NCBI RefSeq assembly: GCF_032062135.1
Contig: NC_092861.1
Location: 55,445,179 to 55,509,178, forward strand
From: Pyxicephalus adspersus
Lineage: Eukaryota > Chordata > Amphibia > Anura > Pyxicephalidae
Reading direction: 5' to 3'
DNA length: 64,000 bases
A program made the position numbers and the translations under genes. Below the pieces are notes generated by a model. That model was given only the letters and a program-made list of their open reading frames with translations, was not told where the DNA came from and ran no database searches. Positions within the stretch are counted from its first letter, which is position 1; the number at the start of each line of letters is the position of its first letter. This document shows, piece by piece, positions 23,047 through 35,292 of the stretch.

Positions 23047-26000
23047 TCTTTGTGTTTTATAGGTAAGAGAATTTATGTCTTGCAAAGAATTTACTCATAT
23101 ATGTTAAATTTTTTAGAATGTGAATATTAGTAAACTGTCCAGACCCTGAAGCTATCCATACAATATGTAATGTTTTGATTGATTAGATTAAAACTTTGAA
23201 TTATTTTAAAATAAATAATATTTTAAATCTTTTAACAATCATTAGGAAGAGTGTCATTTACAACTGATATTTGTATTAGGTATAATAGTACAATTGATTA
23301 TAATTCAGTTATTGACAATGATGATTCATCAAATATTTATAGTTAATCACAATGATCCATGTAAAATAATGGGTCTTAGTTGTTAGTTGACCCTGACCAC
23401 CTTCTAAATCCTGACAATGTTACAATTGGCTTAATCACCTATTTTCAGTGGAGACAGGCAAGAGAAGAAACAGTAAAATGGTGGTGCAATACAGCGTGTA
23501 ATACCTTTTTGTCACTTCAGTTTGCTTTCAATTTGTTTCAGATTCTGGCTGCATTTTCCTTTTCTTTACACTATAAACTTTAATATTTTGAACACATTGG
23601 CTTATACAATCCTGTTTAAGAAAGAAAACTATTTTCAGAAAGAATGAGTGAATGCAGGCACAATTTTCTATTTTCCAGAGCAACTTTTCCCAATTTTTTT
23701 TATCCTTTAATAACCCTTGAAATTATGTTAGGTCTCGAGGAACCTCTGCTAAAACCAATTTATCTGGGGTCTGTGGGAATAGAGATGTGAGAATGTAGCT
23801 ACAACACTGTCCTCTAGAAAATGTAAAAGATCATTTGGTTCTTGCAGGGGGCCTTCCACATTACTTTGGCCCCAGAACTATGCTTGCATCATCAAAGTTA
23901 TGGTCAAACAGCCACAACCCCTAACAATCTCTGGAGGAATCCTGGTGGAAAATAACTGTTCCTGAGGTTGTGTCTATGTCATAAGTAATTGAGATCCAAG
24001 TCTGATGATGATGTCATGGAGAGTAACAAATGCATTTTGCTTGCTATGGGAATAAGGTAAAATAGGAATATATTCTGAGATATGCTTTAGAAGGGAGAGG
24101 ATAATTTATGGAAAAAACTCTTTCCTTTACAAATTTTTGTAATATAGGCCTTTTAATGATAAACTGGAATGTTATAACTTGAATGAAAATTGATTTTTCT
24201 AGTGAAAACTGTACTATCATATCAATAACTGACAAAATTACATTGACATTTGTAGTAGTACAATATAGGTTATGTAAAAAAAAAAAAGGGGGACTAATTA
24301 TTGTAGCCAAAACTACTAAACTAAAGGTAATCAGGAATTATTGTGTTTTTAGAAATTATTAGTGGAATATGGACCAGGGTAGTTTTTGTGTAAAATTCCA
24401 CAGTTTTCCTTCTTTTATGTAATGTTTTTATGGTTGTTAGGCTAAAATCTTTACTGACTCAAAATAATACATCTGCTATATTTAAAAATTAGGGTTCAAC
24501 AAGTTAGTCAGAAGATTAGGTTTCTAAGAATAGTGTTATATATAACCATTTTATAACCAGTGTTTACAACTTACTTCAAATAGCACATATTTTATGTGCT
24601 TTTTTTATGTGTGTGTGTCCATGTTAATTTTTCATTTAATTCAAAGCGCTAAATTCATCTTTTATACTTTAGATGCTTCCTGCTTCTTTTTATTGCCCAG
24701 GTATACACTCCACTGTCCATTGCCATATGTTCCACATCCATCAAATCAACCGACTGTATCTTCCGTACAAATACATCATCTTCTCCCAAACATCTGCACC
24801 AGAGATTGTTAAAATGTTCTACAATACAACAGTGGTTTATATTGCCTTAGGTGACATGTCACTGCTGGGGAACCTCAGGGACAGCACATAATGTAACATT
24901 AGTTAGCCTTTATACGGTTTTCTTTATAATAAATAACAGGGTGCAGCACAATTGTGGGCTGCTTACTTAGCTAAATACTTATCAAACAATAACAAAATGT
25001 TTAAAAAATTATTCAGATGATAGTTTTGGTCAAGCTGCATTTATATTACATGTACTATCCTCTGCCTGAAATACATTCTTTTCTGGGTTCCAGTAAAAAT
25101 AATGTGCTTTTATTAGCCAAAAATAAACCAGTTTTGGTAAGTTTGTATTCAGACACACAGAACCATAATACAAAACAGCTTTAAAAATTGTGTATAATAT
25201 CAAATATGGCACCTTCCAGGTATAATTTTATTACAACATATAATGTACTATTAATAAATAGAAAATCTGTGTTGGCATTCCAATAACAAGCTCTTTTGGG
25301 TCTAAGGTGTATAGCAGCAAGGTTATAACAGAAGCTGTGTCAAACGCCTAATATAATAAAAATTGAGTATCTACCAATATTAATTATATAAAATATTGGA
25401 GGAGAGTCTACATTTAAATTTTGTAACATAAGCACAAGATTTAGAGTTCAACTATTTTTACACTTCTTAGTAATACAGAAGTGACGCAACAGTGATCATT
25501 ATTCTACTTTTCAATGAGACTTCAGTGTTAGACTGGCTAGAGCTACATGTCCACCTTTATTTGTCAGTACAGCATACAATACAGCAAGATCAAGATTCAG
25601 CCTCCTAGTCCATGCTCATACATACATTGGCGGCCTTGACTTGGACCCAAAGGTTGCACCCTTCAGTTGCTTCCTTGAAACACTGGTTCCACACAAGAGC
25701 TCTGACTAATTAAAACTTTTCTTATTTGTGGACTAAACCCACCAGTCTTCAATCTGACTCCTCCACTGGGCTCCCTATCTCACCCCAGTGTGACTTTCTA
25801 CATTTTCACACTGATAGACAGTGCCTTTCGCTTTTTGTAATTATCAATTGAAAGTTAACATTCTATTGTGTGTACCACTGATCAATTAAAACTAATCTAA
25901 AGTTCGATAGTTTATTCTCCATCAGAATGACAGAATATCATACACATATGTACAGTGTTTTGCTGCTTCATACAGAATGATTACCGATTTGTAAATTTGA

Positions 26001-26879
26001 TTGGACTGGTCGACTGAGTTCAAATATAGGCAGTGGATCTGTTTGTGTGTATGAAATAAAGAAAAAAAACATGTCCATGATATAAACATCTGCATGTTGT
26101 TCATTTTTCCCTTTGTAAAACCTATTTGAGAAAAATAGATTTTTTTTTCGCATAAAAGACTCGTAGTCTGAGGAGTCTTAAAGAAATTTAGCTATCTTTT
26201 TATAGGTTCTACCCTTCATTGTCGTTTAAAAAGTATATTCTTTTTTTTACTGGTAATGATTTATCTAGTAGCATAGTATGTTTTTGCATAACTCATTTTG
26301 AATCCTTGCTGTTGTGTTTTTGCTATGTAAGAGCTATGGTTATTTATGTTATCTATTTACTTTTTATTATTAGGCAAATGGCACTATTGTTATGGCTATT
26401 GTACATCTTGTATAATCTAAAATATTAATTATGATACATCTGTGTGGTGCAGCTCTGAAATGATGCATTGCCGGCGGCTGTAAATTCATAGATCATTGCC
26501 TTGCACATTTGTGTGGATCGACTTAACACCCATGTTGTATTCAGGCGATTGTTTCCAAATGATTGATGGGAAGCTGTTTTATTTATTCTGGTCTTACTTT
26601 AGAAAACTCTCTGGCTCAAAACGATAACAATGTGACAATTAAACAGTTGCTATTGCTGTTTAGGGATTTCCACAGATTAATAATGGACATATAAATAACA
26701 GGGACTAGTCACACTAAAACAAGGCATTTATGATTTTCAATTTATGAGGGTTTGAGTCATTTTGTTATTTTGTAATTTATTAAATTGGCAACAAAATATA
26801 GATTATTTTTATTCTTTAGTTGGATATTGTTTTGGTCTAAATTACAATTTTTGTGTGTCTGCAGTTCATGGAAATACTT
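23047..26879. other. No gene recognised (contains one weak hAT-like repeat)
   Basis: Apart from the element at 23678-23961, I see only short frames and AT-rich sequence. The frame at 24044-24310 on the minus strand has no motif. Confidence 0.45.
23678..23961. repeat. Possible diverged hAT-type repeat
   Basis: The left part CCAGAGCAACTTTTCCCAA and the internal GGTCTCGAGGAACC and CTGGTGGAAAATAACTG resemble a frog hAT-type MITE I recall. The right end is too diverged to prove inverted termini, and no target duplication was confirmed. Confidence 0.4.
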
Positions 26880-27043
26880 GTAGATAAGTCAAGCAACCCT
26901 TGAATGGACTTCTTAAAAGTAATTTGCTATTTGTTAGCAAATTTTTTCAATCCCGGACAAGATCCATTCCAGGTTTGCTGGATCCACCAGTTTAACTGAT
27001 GGAGGTATATCCTCTCCATCCTTGGAGAGCTATAAATCAGGCC
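26880..27043. mobile_element. Foldback MITE, copy 3 (left arm damaged)
   Basis: The right half is well kept: CCAGGTTTGCTGGATC, then CTGATGGAGGTATATCCTCT, then ATAAATCAGGCCC. The central GCTATTTGTTAGCAAAT is intact. The left arm survives only as a weak TCAAGCAACCCTTGAATGGA, and its outer part is gone. Confidence 0.78.
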
Positions 27044-27749
27044 CTTTGTGTTCAACTAGCATGATTGTGCAGTGCAGTAATGTGTGACTGGTTTACAGTG
27101 GTCACCCTTTCGTAGTCAAAATTTAGCTGTACAAAACATTTTAGGAAGCGATATCAAGATTGCTCTTAAGGTAATTATGAACATCTTGTAATATGTAAAC
27201 ATAGATATATAAAAGATCTAATATCATTGCTCGGGGATATATTTTTTAATAGGTTCAAATATTTGTTACTTTATCATACATTATTCTGTGTTTTGATTCC
27301 TATCATTTTCTTTTTTTCTTTAAAAGCCATCAATCTGTATGAGCCTCTGCATGTCTTGTGTCACCTCTGTATTGGTTCTTCTATTTTCTTTGGACATATA
27401 TAGAAGCATGTCTGTTACAGCGTGAAAGCATTTTATAGGCTTGGCAGTGCAATAAAAATAAATTATACAGGTTTATAATAAATGCATTATATGGAGCAAT
27501 TGCTAATAGACAATTTTGAAGTGGGTTTGTCAATTAAAAATGCAATACCATAGAACGATTGCTTAACCATACAAGAGAAAGAATGCAAAGGAAAAAAAAG
27601 CTGATACCTAAAGTTATTATTCATACTTTATTCCCTGTTTTTTGATTCTTAAAAGTACCTATAATGATACACCTCCACTTGACAGACTGTTGTGTAGACC
27701 ACTAGACACTTGGTTCTTGTAGCTTGTATGTGTTTTTATTTTCATAATA

Positions 27750-27825
27750 GAGTTAAAGTGCTAGGTAAACCACTGCCAAGTTATTAGTGTCCCCACTGGA
27801 GAATATTCTTGCTCAGCTTCTGTCC
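27750..27825. repeat. Inverted dispersed repeat, partner of 28447-28531
   Basis: The segment GAGTTAAAGTGCTAGGTAAA...CAGCTTCTGTCC is the reverse complement, with a small indel, of 28447-28531. The pair is about 0.6 kb apart in opposite orientation. Confidence 0.85.
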
Positions 27826-28411
27826 CAGTGCCTGTGGTCATCCCACTTTAGCAACACATTTAACAAAAAAAATTTGTTTTTTAATAGAGCAGGAATCTAT
27901 TATAACCTCTATCTGTTTTTCTGTTTTTATGGATTTTTTTTTCTTTTTTTTTTTGTTATCACAAAAAGGGCCAGAATTATCCTAACAAGAAAAACATAAA
28001 TCAAGGTCACCACACCAATATAATTAGTTTAACAGCTTTGATTTAGCTGAATGGCTTTCTATGCACAACATTTCAAAGCTTCCCATGCAGCCACGAAAGG
28101 TCATTGGTAGAAAGCCAATAAAGTAAATCATTTTTGTTTTTATAATATTAGTTTGCTGGCTTCACCCCCATTTATGTGTATATATTTAGTTATTTTGCTG
28201 CTGGCCTTGAATGCTGTATCCTATTTGCCCTGGGTTTTGTTTAGTAAGGACTTGTGTAAACTATGTAAATATGTACATCTATGTATACATTAAATACATA
28301 TATATTGCATAATATTTTAGAACTTTTTTTTATTATTTATTATAGAAATCATCCGAAGTATACTAAAATATAGAAACTGCCTTAATAGCTTAAACCATGC
28401 TCTCAAACCAT

Positions 28412-28596
28412 GGGCCTGATTTATTAAAGCTCTCCGAGACTATAGAGGACAGAAGCTGAGCAAGAATATTCCCCAGTGGGGACACTGACACCAATAACAA
28501 CCTGGCAGTGATTTACCTAGCACTTTAACTCTTTTGCTGGATCACCCAGCTTCACCGATGAAAGTGTATCCTCTCCATTCTTGGAGAATCAGGCCT
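28412..28596. mobile_element. Foldback MITE, copy 4, with a foreign segment in its middle
   Basis: The outer left GGCCTGATTTATTAAAGCTC and the right arm GCTGGATCACCCAGCTTCAC...GGAGAATCAGGCC belong to the foldback family. The centre (28447-28531) is replaced by an 85-bp sequence not in the other copies, which is an inverted relative of 27750-27825. This looks like a second element inserted into, or exchanged with, the MITE core. Confidence 0.78.
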
Positions 28597-29575
28597 CATG
28601 TCTCCTCCTTCAATTCAATATAAATTAGTGTCAATATTCAGAAATGTATGAAGTCCATCAGTCAGGAGAATAAATAAAAGTCAGGAGACTTTACCCTCAT
28701 GTGCAACTAGAAAATTAATCATATATAGGCACACTCTTAATGATATGCAAATATGTGAAGCTACTCAAAGACAGCATTGGTTGCTCAGGAGATTTAGGTC
28801 TTCCGCTGGTGTGGTCATTGTTGTCATCTTCTGCTGGATTTGATACATCTCTAAATGTTGCCTTTTATCCAAACTGAGTGGGATGGATGCATTTGGGTTC
28901 TGGGTTTCACATTTTAAATATTTTTAAGGAATATGGACTTAAAAGTCTTTTTGTATGCATTTGGTAGTATCTCGATTTAATGAAAAAGTCCTTAATTCAT
29001 ATTCACAGAGTTTCTTTTACTTAAGCAGAAATTTGGTTTGGATCCAATCTACAGACAAACGGGTTTACTATTCTTACCTTCTAGCTTTTAATTGTTGTAT
29101 GGATAAATCAGAGACCCATATAAACCTGAACCATTCATATTTTGTGTACCCTTTTATTTTTTTTCCAAACTAGGAAAACTTTATTAAAAACTTTATTAAA
29201 GGTTTTATAGAACACCACAACAGGAGGAACAGGAGAAATGGCTGTCTTCACACCAGTTTTTTATACTCACACTTTGATGATACATGATGGTAATTTTAGA
29301 GCCCATTGAAATAACTTCTGGAAAGAGTACTAGGTACTTTTAAAACACTTAGTCAAGGGGATCTCTAGGGGATATAATTGATTTGATTGGATACCTGCCT
29401 ATAAACGTAAAGGCAAATGTGCAAGCTACAAGCAGATGAAACAGCTGCAGGACAAGATGATGAAAGAAATGTGGTTATAATTTCTAGCTTGGGGAGTGGG
29501 GAGTTATCTGTCCTTCAGTTATTGATTTGAGTTAGTATTTAAGTTATGTTTGTTTTTAGGATTCAGTAATTTTGC

Positions 29576-29690
29576 ATGCGGCCTGGTATGATACAGTAAG
29601 GCACGGGTGCATCCTACCCTCCCCGCTCCTTTTCCTGGCCGCCCAAACTTCATCCGCGGGTAAGGATCTGGTAAAATTTAAAGGGAACCC
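29576..29690. repeat. GC-rich repeat fragment
   Basis: This short GC-rich island in AT-rich DNA, with CCTACCCTCCCCGCTCC, GGTCTGG-like motifs and AAAGGGAACCCCATAC, resembles a very common amphibian repeat I recall (a GGGACCCCA tail type). Ends are not defined. Confidence 0.4.
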
Positions 29691-30489
29691 CATACATTAT
29701 TCTAAAACATATTCTTAAACATATAAAGCTACAAGGTATCCACCATACCTTGTACCTTGTACTATGTTATGCATGGGGTATATGTATTTTAATTGTCACC
29801 ATTTAGGTCATTTGAAATTACCCCCTTTCCTATTATTATTTCCTAATTATGTTATTTTTTTTTTTTTTGCAGTATTGGTAGTGAAAAGTACAAGCTCTCA
29901 CCTCCCCATGCCTTTTTGGTTTATTCACCCTAAAATACCAGATATTGGAAGACTATAGGGTTTCACACTAATTTCCAATTCAGAACACATGAAAGAATAT
30001 TTGCCAAACGCTTCATGAACCAAACCCAGCACATTCACCCATTACTAATTAGAAATTGGACTGTGGCATATTTTTTAACTTTGATCTATCAGACGTGGTA
30101 CAACATCTTCTAAGGTGTGTCTAGGTTTTTTTCACTAACGTCCCTTGCTTTGTCATCTGTCTCACAAACCATCATAGTTGATAGAACCCAACCAACTGTT
30201 CTGCAGCCCTGATAGCATGGAAGTTCTTAGAGTGCTGTTGGATCAATTTAATAGCTTCTGAGCAGTTTAGCTTGAATTTGTTTCTATTCACTGTCTTTCA
30301 TTTCTAAGCAGGAAACCAAATTATATATTACTGAAAACTTTACTGATATTTAGGCAGTTGATGTAAATCAGACACTGTTACCCTTCTGTTGTGACAGTGT
30401 GTTATGGTAGCTTAAAAAAAGGAAAGAGTATAATGGAGCAATACCAAAGGCCTGCCCATATTATTCATTAAAATCAATTCTGTAGAAAG

Positions 30490-30560
30490 CCATCAGAGAT
30501 TGCAGAAAAACTCTAAGAGATGGTCAGAGACTGCAAACATACTACAGAAGTTTGAGACTA
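30490..30560. repeat. 32-bp tandem repeat, two units, related to 55819-56024
   Basis: Units begin at 30490 and 30522. The second reads GGTCAGAGACTGCAAACATA, close to the unit GGTCAGAGACTGTGGACATT at 55851. Same length and spacing at two loci 25 kb apart indicate a dispersed minisatellite or repeat-bearing element. Confidence 0.75.
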
Positions 30561-32738
30561 GAGACATGCTCACTGTCGCAGTTAAGCAAGTACAGCTCAT
30601 CTGTACTATTCTCTTTCTATATATGCTATATCTCTTTGTACATATGCATCAATAGGGATAGTTGGGGAGGGTTCTGTGAGGAGTCACCAGAAGAGAATTG
30701 TATGTCTGAACATGACTTTTACCACAAAAGAACTGAAGAAATAAAGTTGTACAAAGTATACATTTCATTTACATTTTAATTTAAAAAAGTAAAGTAGTTT
30801 CAAATACATTTGTAGCAAATTATTTTTCATTTAAAAAAATAAATAATATACAGAATGTGTGGCATCTTTCCTAACTATCCATGGATCTGTTCTTCCTCAT
30901 GTGCTGACATTTGAAAGAATTCCTGGGCACCTTCATTATACTGCCTACAAGAAAAGCTTTACCTGGCAAAAGGAATTAGTTGTTGTATCACAAGTATTTT
31001 ACTTGCCCCATAGCAAATTTCTTTCCTGAAAATGCATTGATGAAAAGCCTGTTTGAAGATTAGTCAGAAATTTGTCTGATATCTCTTAATACTCTCCTTT
31101 TCAGTCCTTCAAACCCTGAAGGTAAAATGTTGGATGTGAAATGAAATAATCTGCAACATTTGGATGTCTGACAGTATGTTCAGCATCTTTGTAGAGCCAG
31201 AGGGAGGAAAGTGGGTAGCACAAGCAGAAAAGTTTCACAAAGTACAATGCTATTTATAAAGTATTAATGCAATCCCTGCTGTAGGTTTCCTATTTCCATG
31301 CTAATTATTACGAGTTCAAACCTTTATTTGATATCCTCATTATATTGTTTTAGCCAAAGAAGGCATATGCCTGCTGCTCCATATTTGAATGCATTGTCCT
31401 ATATAAAAAAAAGCTCTAATAAAGAAACTATGTGCAGAGAAATATTCATAGACTGCCATTTCTGACCTCCTTTTTACATATCTTTGCATTTATTAAAGCA
31501 AAACCCTAGCATTTAAATGATTAACCTGTTAAAGATAAAACAAACCCAGCTTTTGCTGAAATATTAAGTTTCAATTCAAAGATTGTCCTCACAATAATTT
31601 TTCGCTGTTGGTAATGCCCTCAGTCCGATGGCTGATATCATTTAAACCCTTTTCTTGAAGCTAAGATCTTCCTGGCCTATGACTATACAGTGGAAGGAGA
31701 ACAGTGATTACCTCTACTTTCTGTCACTCTACTCACATGAGCATGCCCCTTTACACTGCTGCTTCCACTCACATATGACATCTGCTCTACAGGTAACAGG
31801 GTATGTAAGAGGCTGATGTCTGTCCAAATATAGGTAGTGCTAGCTATGTTATTATTACATTTATGTACTTATGATTACCAGAACTGCACTAATCTGTGTA
31901 TTTTCTATCTGCCTAAAGTACTTCCCATAATAGAGGGAATTATTTATTTCAATTTAACTTTTCGGTCCCTCTGTCACGGATATTACAGGCAACCGTTCCA
32001 GCACACATTGCACAAGTTTGATTCACTTTGATTAACGATAGAAATTAGAAATGGGGTGCAGCCATTACTAAGGCAAATGCATGTACACAAGAAATGAATA
32101 CAAGAGGTTGGAGTAATGCCCTTTTACCCCCTCATCCCTCTTTACCCTACACTAACCCATCATCGCTCTTATAGATATAAACTTACAGTGAATTGAAGGT
32201 TTGTGTTTTTGTGGATTACTGTGTAATACTGACAAATGCTCATTATCTTCCCTGCCAGTGCCTGTGCATTACAGCCTCATAAATTTCTCAGAGGTTGTAT
32301 TGTAAGTTTAAATTATGAAGACAGAAGAAGAGGTCTGTAGGGCTGCAATGTGCTGGTGTAGGCAGAGAAATGGACTAGCGACTGTCAGATGTAAACAAAA
32401 CCTCCATTTGGTTCTTGGCAACTATGAATCTGTGGGGGGGAATTTAGGGTTGGTTAGGATAAGAGGAGACAAAGGGTAATTGCACTTTATTCTAATGTAT
32501 AATTACTCTGGTCAACAAACATTTTCTTGCCAAACAGAATAAAATCATTTTAGGTTATGTTTGATGCAGAGATTCCAAATATGGTATTGGTTTTGCTTGA
32601 TTGGCTCTAGTTTTTGAAATAATGATCTCAATATTTACCTCATAGATCTGAATATATTCTATATTCAGTATATTTACAATCTAATCACAAGCTAATACAA
32701 GCTAATCACACAGAAGTAATAGAAAAATTCTGTTTGTA

Positions 32739-34287
32739 TTATCTCCTTTTATGCTGATGATCAGGACAATCACATTGAAGGCCCCAGTAAACTGCCATCA
32801 TGTGTCTATCCCATCTGCCCTGATACCTTTCTTCCATCACCTTTATATCTTGATGGAACCTCTCCCCTTGTTCCTCACTGAAATCGCCAAGGTTTTCTGG
32901 AAATTTTTGCAAATGGCTATAGAGATAGTGTACCTTTATGCTCATAGTAGCACACAAATTTCTAAAGTTTAGGAGCAAGTTTTGTACCAGTTTTTCAAAA
33001 TTTTGTGCTTTATGGTTACCCAAGACATTCCTGGCAACCATGACATAGCTGTGCCAGGCAGAAGCTTCTGTATCGGTCATGTAACTTGTGAAATGTGAAT
33101 CATTCATCAGTTTCTGAATCTGGGGGTCCATCAAAGATTCCTGCTTTTAATTTGTCAGTACTCAATCCAGGAAAGAATCTACAAATGTATTTGAAGCAAT
33201 CACCATCCTTGTTCAGAGCTCCAACAAATTGCTTCATTAATCCCAACTTTATGTGTAGTGGAGGAAGAATTATTTTTTATTTGTCAACCATTGGCTCGGT
33301 AATAATGTTCGCTGCCCCTTTTTTCATGTTTTCCCCTGGAGGCCATGTCACTTTTTTCCAGTGATCCTGCTTTGCTTTACTATCCCACAAGCAGATGAAA
33401 CATGTGTACTTTGTGTATCCACTTTGCTGTCCAAGTAGGAAGTTCATCATTGTTAAATCCACACATATGGACTATTGATGTTCATGATAGCAAAGGTTTT
33501 GTAAGACCATTTTGATATTTTCATATTCTTCTCTTTTGTTGAGTGACCAATTGGAATTGATGCATAGCAGTTGCCATTATGCAGTAAAACAGATTTCAAA
33601 CTTCGAGTGGAACTGTCTATGAAAAGCCACCAGTCTTCTGCTCAGTATTCTGGTACTCCCGTATAGGCTATTAGTCCAGGGACGTTACAACAGTACACAA
33701 AGTCTCCATCTTCACTAAAATATGGTAATAGTGTCACCTCTCTTGTCCTATAAACCGTTACGTTACCTTCCCGGTCTCAGTTTTTTTCTTTTAGTCTGGA
33801 TACTAAAAGTTCAGATGCTTTTTTGACAGACTTCGGTCACGTATTGATAAAACACTTCCTTCATATTCACTTCCACTGCTAACTCCTGGATTACACTCCA
33901 AACCCTGTATATCCTCTATGTTGGATACAGGAATATCAGAGAGTGTACTGAACACTGATATGGGAACTTCAGCACCATGTGGCATAGGTCGTCCTGCTGA
34001 TTCCAAATGTGATTCCAAATCACTTGTTTTTCCTGAAACAATCATCATGATGATTTTTGGGCTCTCGCCATACCATAGGTACACCAACGTTTAAACTTTT
34101 CAGTTTTCTGTTTTTCCACTGACGTAGACACTCTACACAATTTTTGCATACCATATGGGGAGCCCAATACTTATCTTTGTTCCCCAGTTTAATACCAAAA
34201 TATGCAATATATACTTGTTTCACAAATTCAGTAATGTTTCTTGGTCTCTGTTTTTGGTCATTTAAACAACTTGAAGAACTCCTATTT
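32739..34287 (-). pseudogene. Broken copy of a multi-copy metazoan protein family of unknown function
   Basis: Read on the minus strand, conserved blocks follow in order: FGIKLGNKDKYWAPH with a CKNCVECLRQW pair and VPMVWREPKNHHDDC (34020-34287), RPMPHGAEVPIS (near 33970), WWLFIDSSTRSLKSVLLHNG (near 33600), GYTKYTCFICLWDSKAK (near 33400), ILPPLHIKLGLMKQFV (near 33250), and GNHKAQNFEKLV...FPENLGDFSEEQGERFHQD (32739-33134). I recall near-identical block order in hypothetical proteins repeated through insect, spider, cnidarian and fish genomes; no function is known to me. Cys and His patterns suggest metal binding. Damage includes a stop at 33277-33279, stops in 33463-33802, a frameshift near 33520, and an extra base in the C run at about 33123-33127. 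At 34288-34300 the minus strand has TTCTTTTTTACAG, a good splice acceptor, so a first exon may lie upstream. Confidence 0.82.
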
Positions 34288-34940
34288 CTGTAAAAAAGAA
34301 CATGTATGAACAAAAAGAAGGCAAATGAAAGTTGGATGAAAATAATGCTACATTTAATATACAATGCAAAACATTGGCGTGAATAAGATTGATAATTATA
34401 TGCTGTGTTAACATTTGTTGTTGGTAAAAGCATATATTCTAATTCCTGTATCACAAGAACTAGAGCCAATTCCATGAAACTTATATCACTTCTGGATTCA
34501 GCAGAACTGAAATACACTAAATATATTGAAAAAAAATTTGTAAATCTGAACAGGTTTGTTATTTTTGTTTTACCTGTACAGGTAATAAAATTTAAACACA
34601 ACATATCTGCAAATTTAAATGAATGTTTTATTGAGTTGCTACGTTTACCAAACTGGAAAAAAAATATAAAATATAGCAACTGCAAATGTTTTTTAGCAAT
34701 ACAAATTTTAAGGTTTCAGAACCTTCCTTTGTTAGACTTTAATCCAAACCAGGTAAAGACATAAATTATCTGACCTTGGGAATCTCTCAAGGTGGTGTGC
34801 ATATACTCAGCAGCCAGTGCATTCACTTAGCAGTTGAGTGAGCATTAAAAGAAGCTAATGGATTTTCATTAACACTGCTTTATAAAAACACTAGTTTTCC
34901 TCTGGCTCTGGGTCTGTGAGTCTCTAACCCAGAACAAGTA
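34288..34940. other. Possible intron or flank of the broken gene
   Basis: Minus-strand frame 34020-34685 stays open through here but loses all family similarity beyond the acceptor-like site, so I read it as intron or flanking sequence. No upstream exon could be identified. Confidence 0.4.
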
Positions 34941-35158
34941 CAGTTAGGTCCATAAATATTTGCACAGAGACAACTTTTTTCTATTGTTGGTTCTGTACAT
35001 TACCACAATTAATTTTAAATGAAACAACTCGGATGCAGTTGAACTGCAGACTTTCAGCTTTAATTCAGTGGGTTGAACAAAAAAAAGATTGCATAAAAAT
35101 GAAACTAAAGCCTTTTTTTTACACAATCACTTCATTTCTCAAAAGTAGTTGGACAATT
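34941..35158 (+). repeat. Left terminal inverted repeat of the Tc1 element
   Basis: It pairs with 36362-36584. Differences are a handful of substitutions, longer A-runs, loss of a few bases after ATAAAAATG and loss of a short AGGGG-like block near its inner end. Confidence 0.9.
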
Positions 35159-35292
35159 GACTCAAAGGCTATTTCATGTGCTGGTGTGGGCAATTCCTTT
35201 GGTATGTCATTATCAATTAAGCAGATAAAAGGCCTGGAGTTGATTTGAGGGGGGGTGCTTCTTGTATGTAGAAGTTGCTGTGAACAGACAAC

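Larger units (their letters stand above)
28597..32738. other. No gene recognised (two small repeats inside)
   Basis: AT-rich with short frames only. Repeats at 29576-29690 and 30490-30560 are listed separately. The 75-codon frame at 30552-30779 overlaps the 32-bp repeat and has no motif. Confidence 0.45.

Noticed and set aside
34405..34764. 119-codon plus-strand frame
   Set aside because: AT-rich, antisense to the flank of the broken gene, no recognisable domain.
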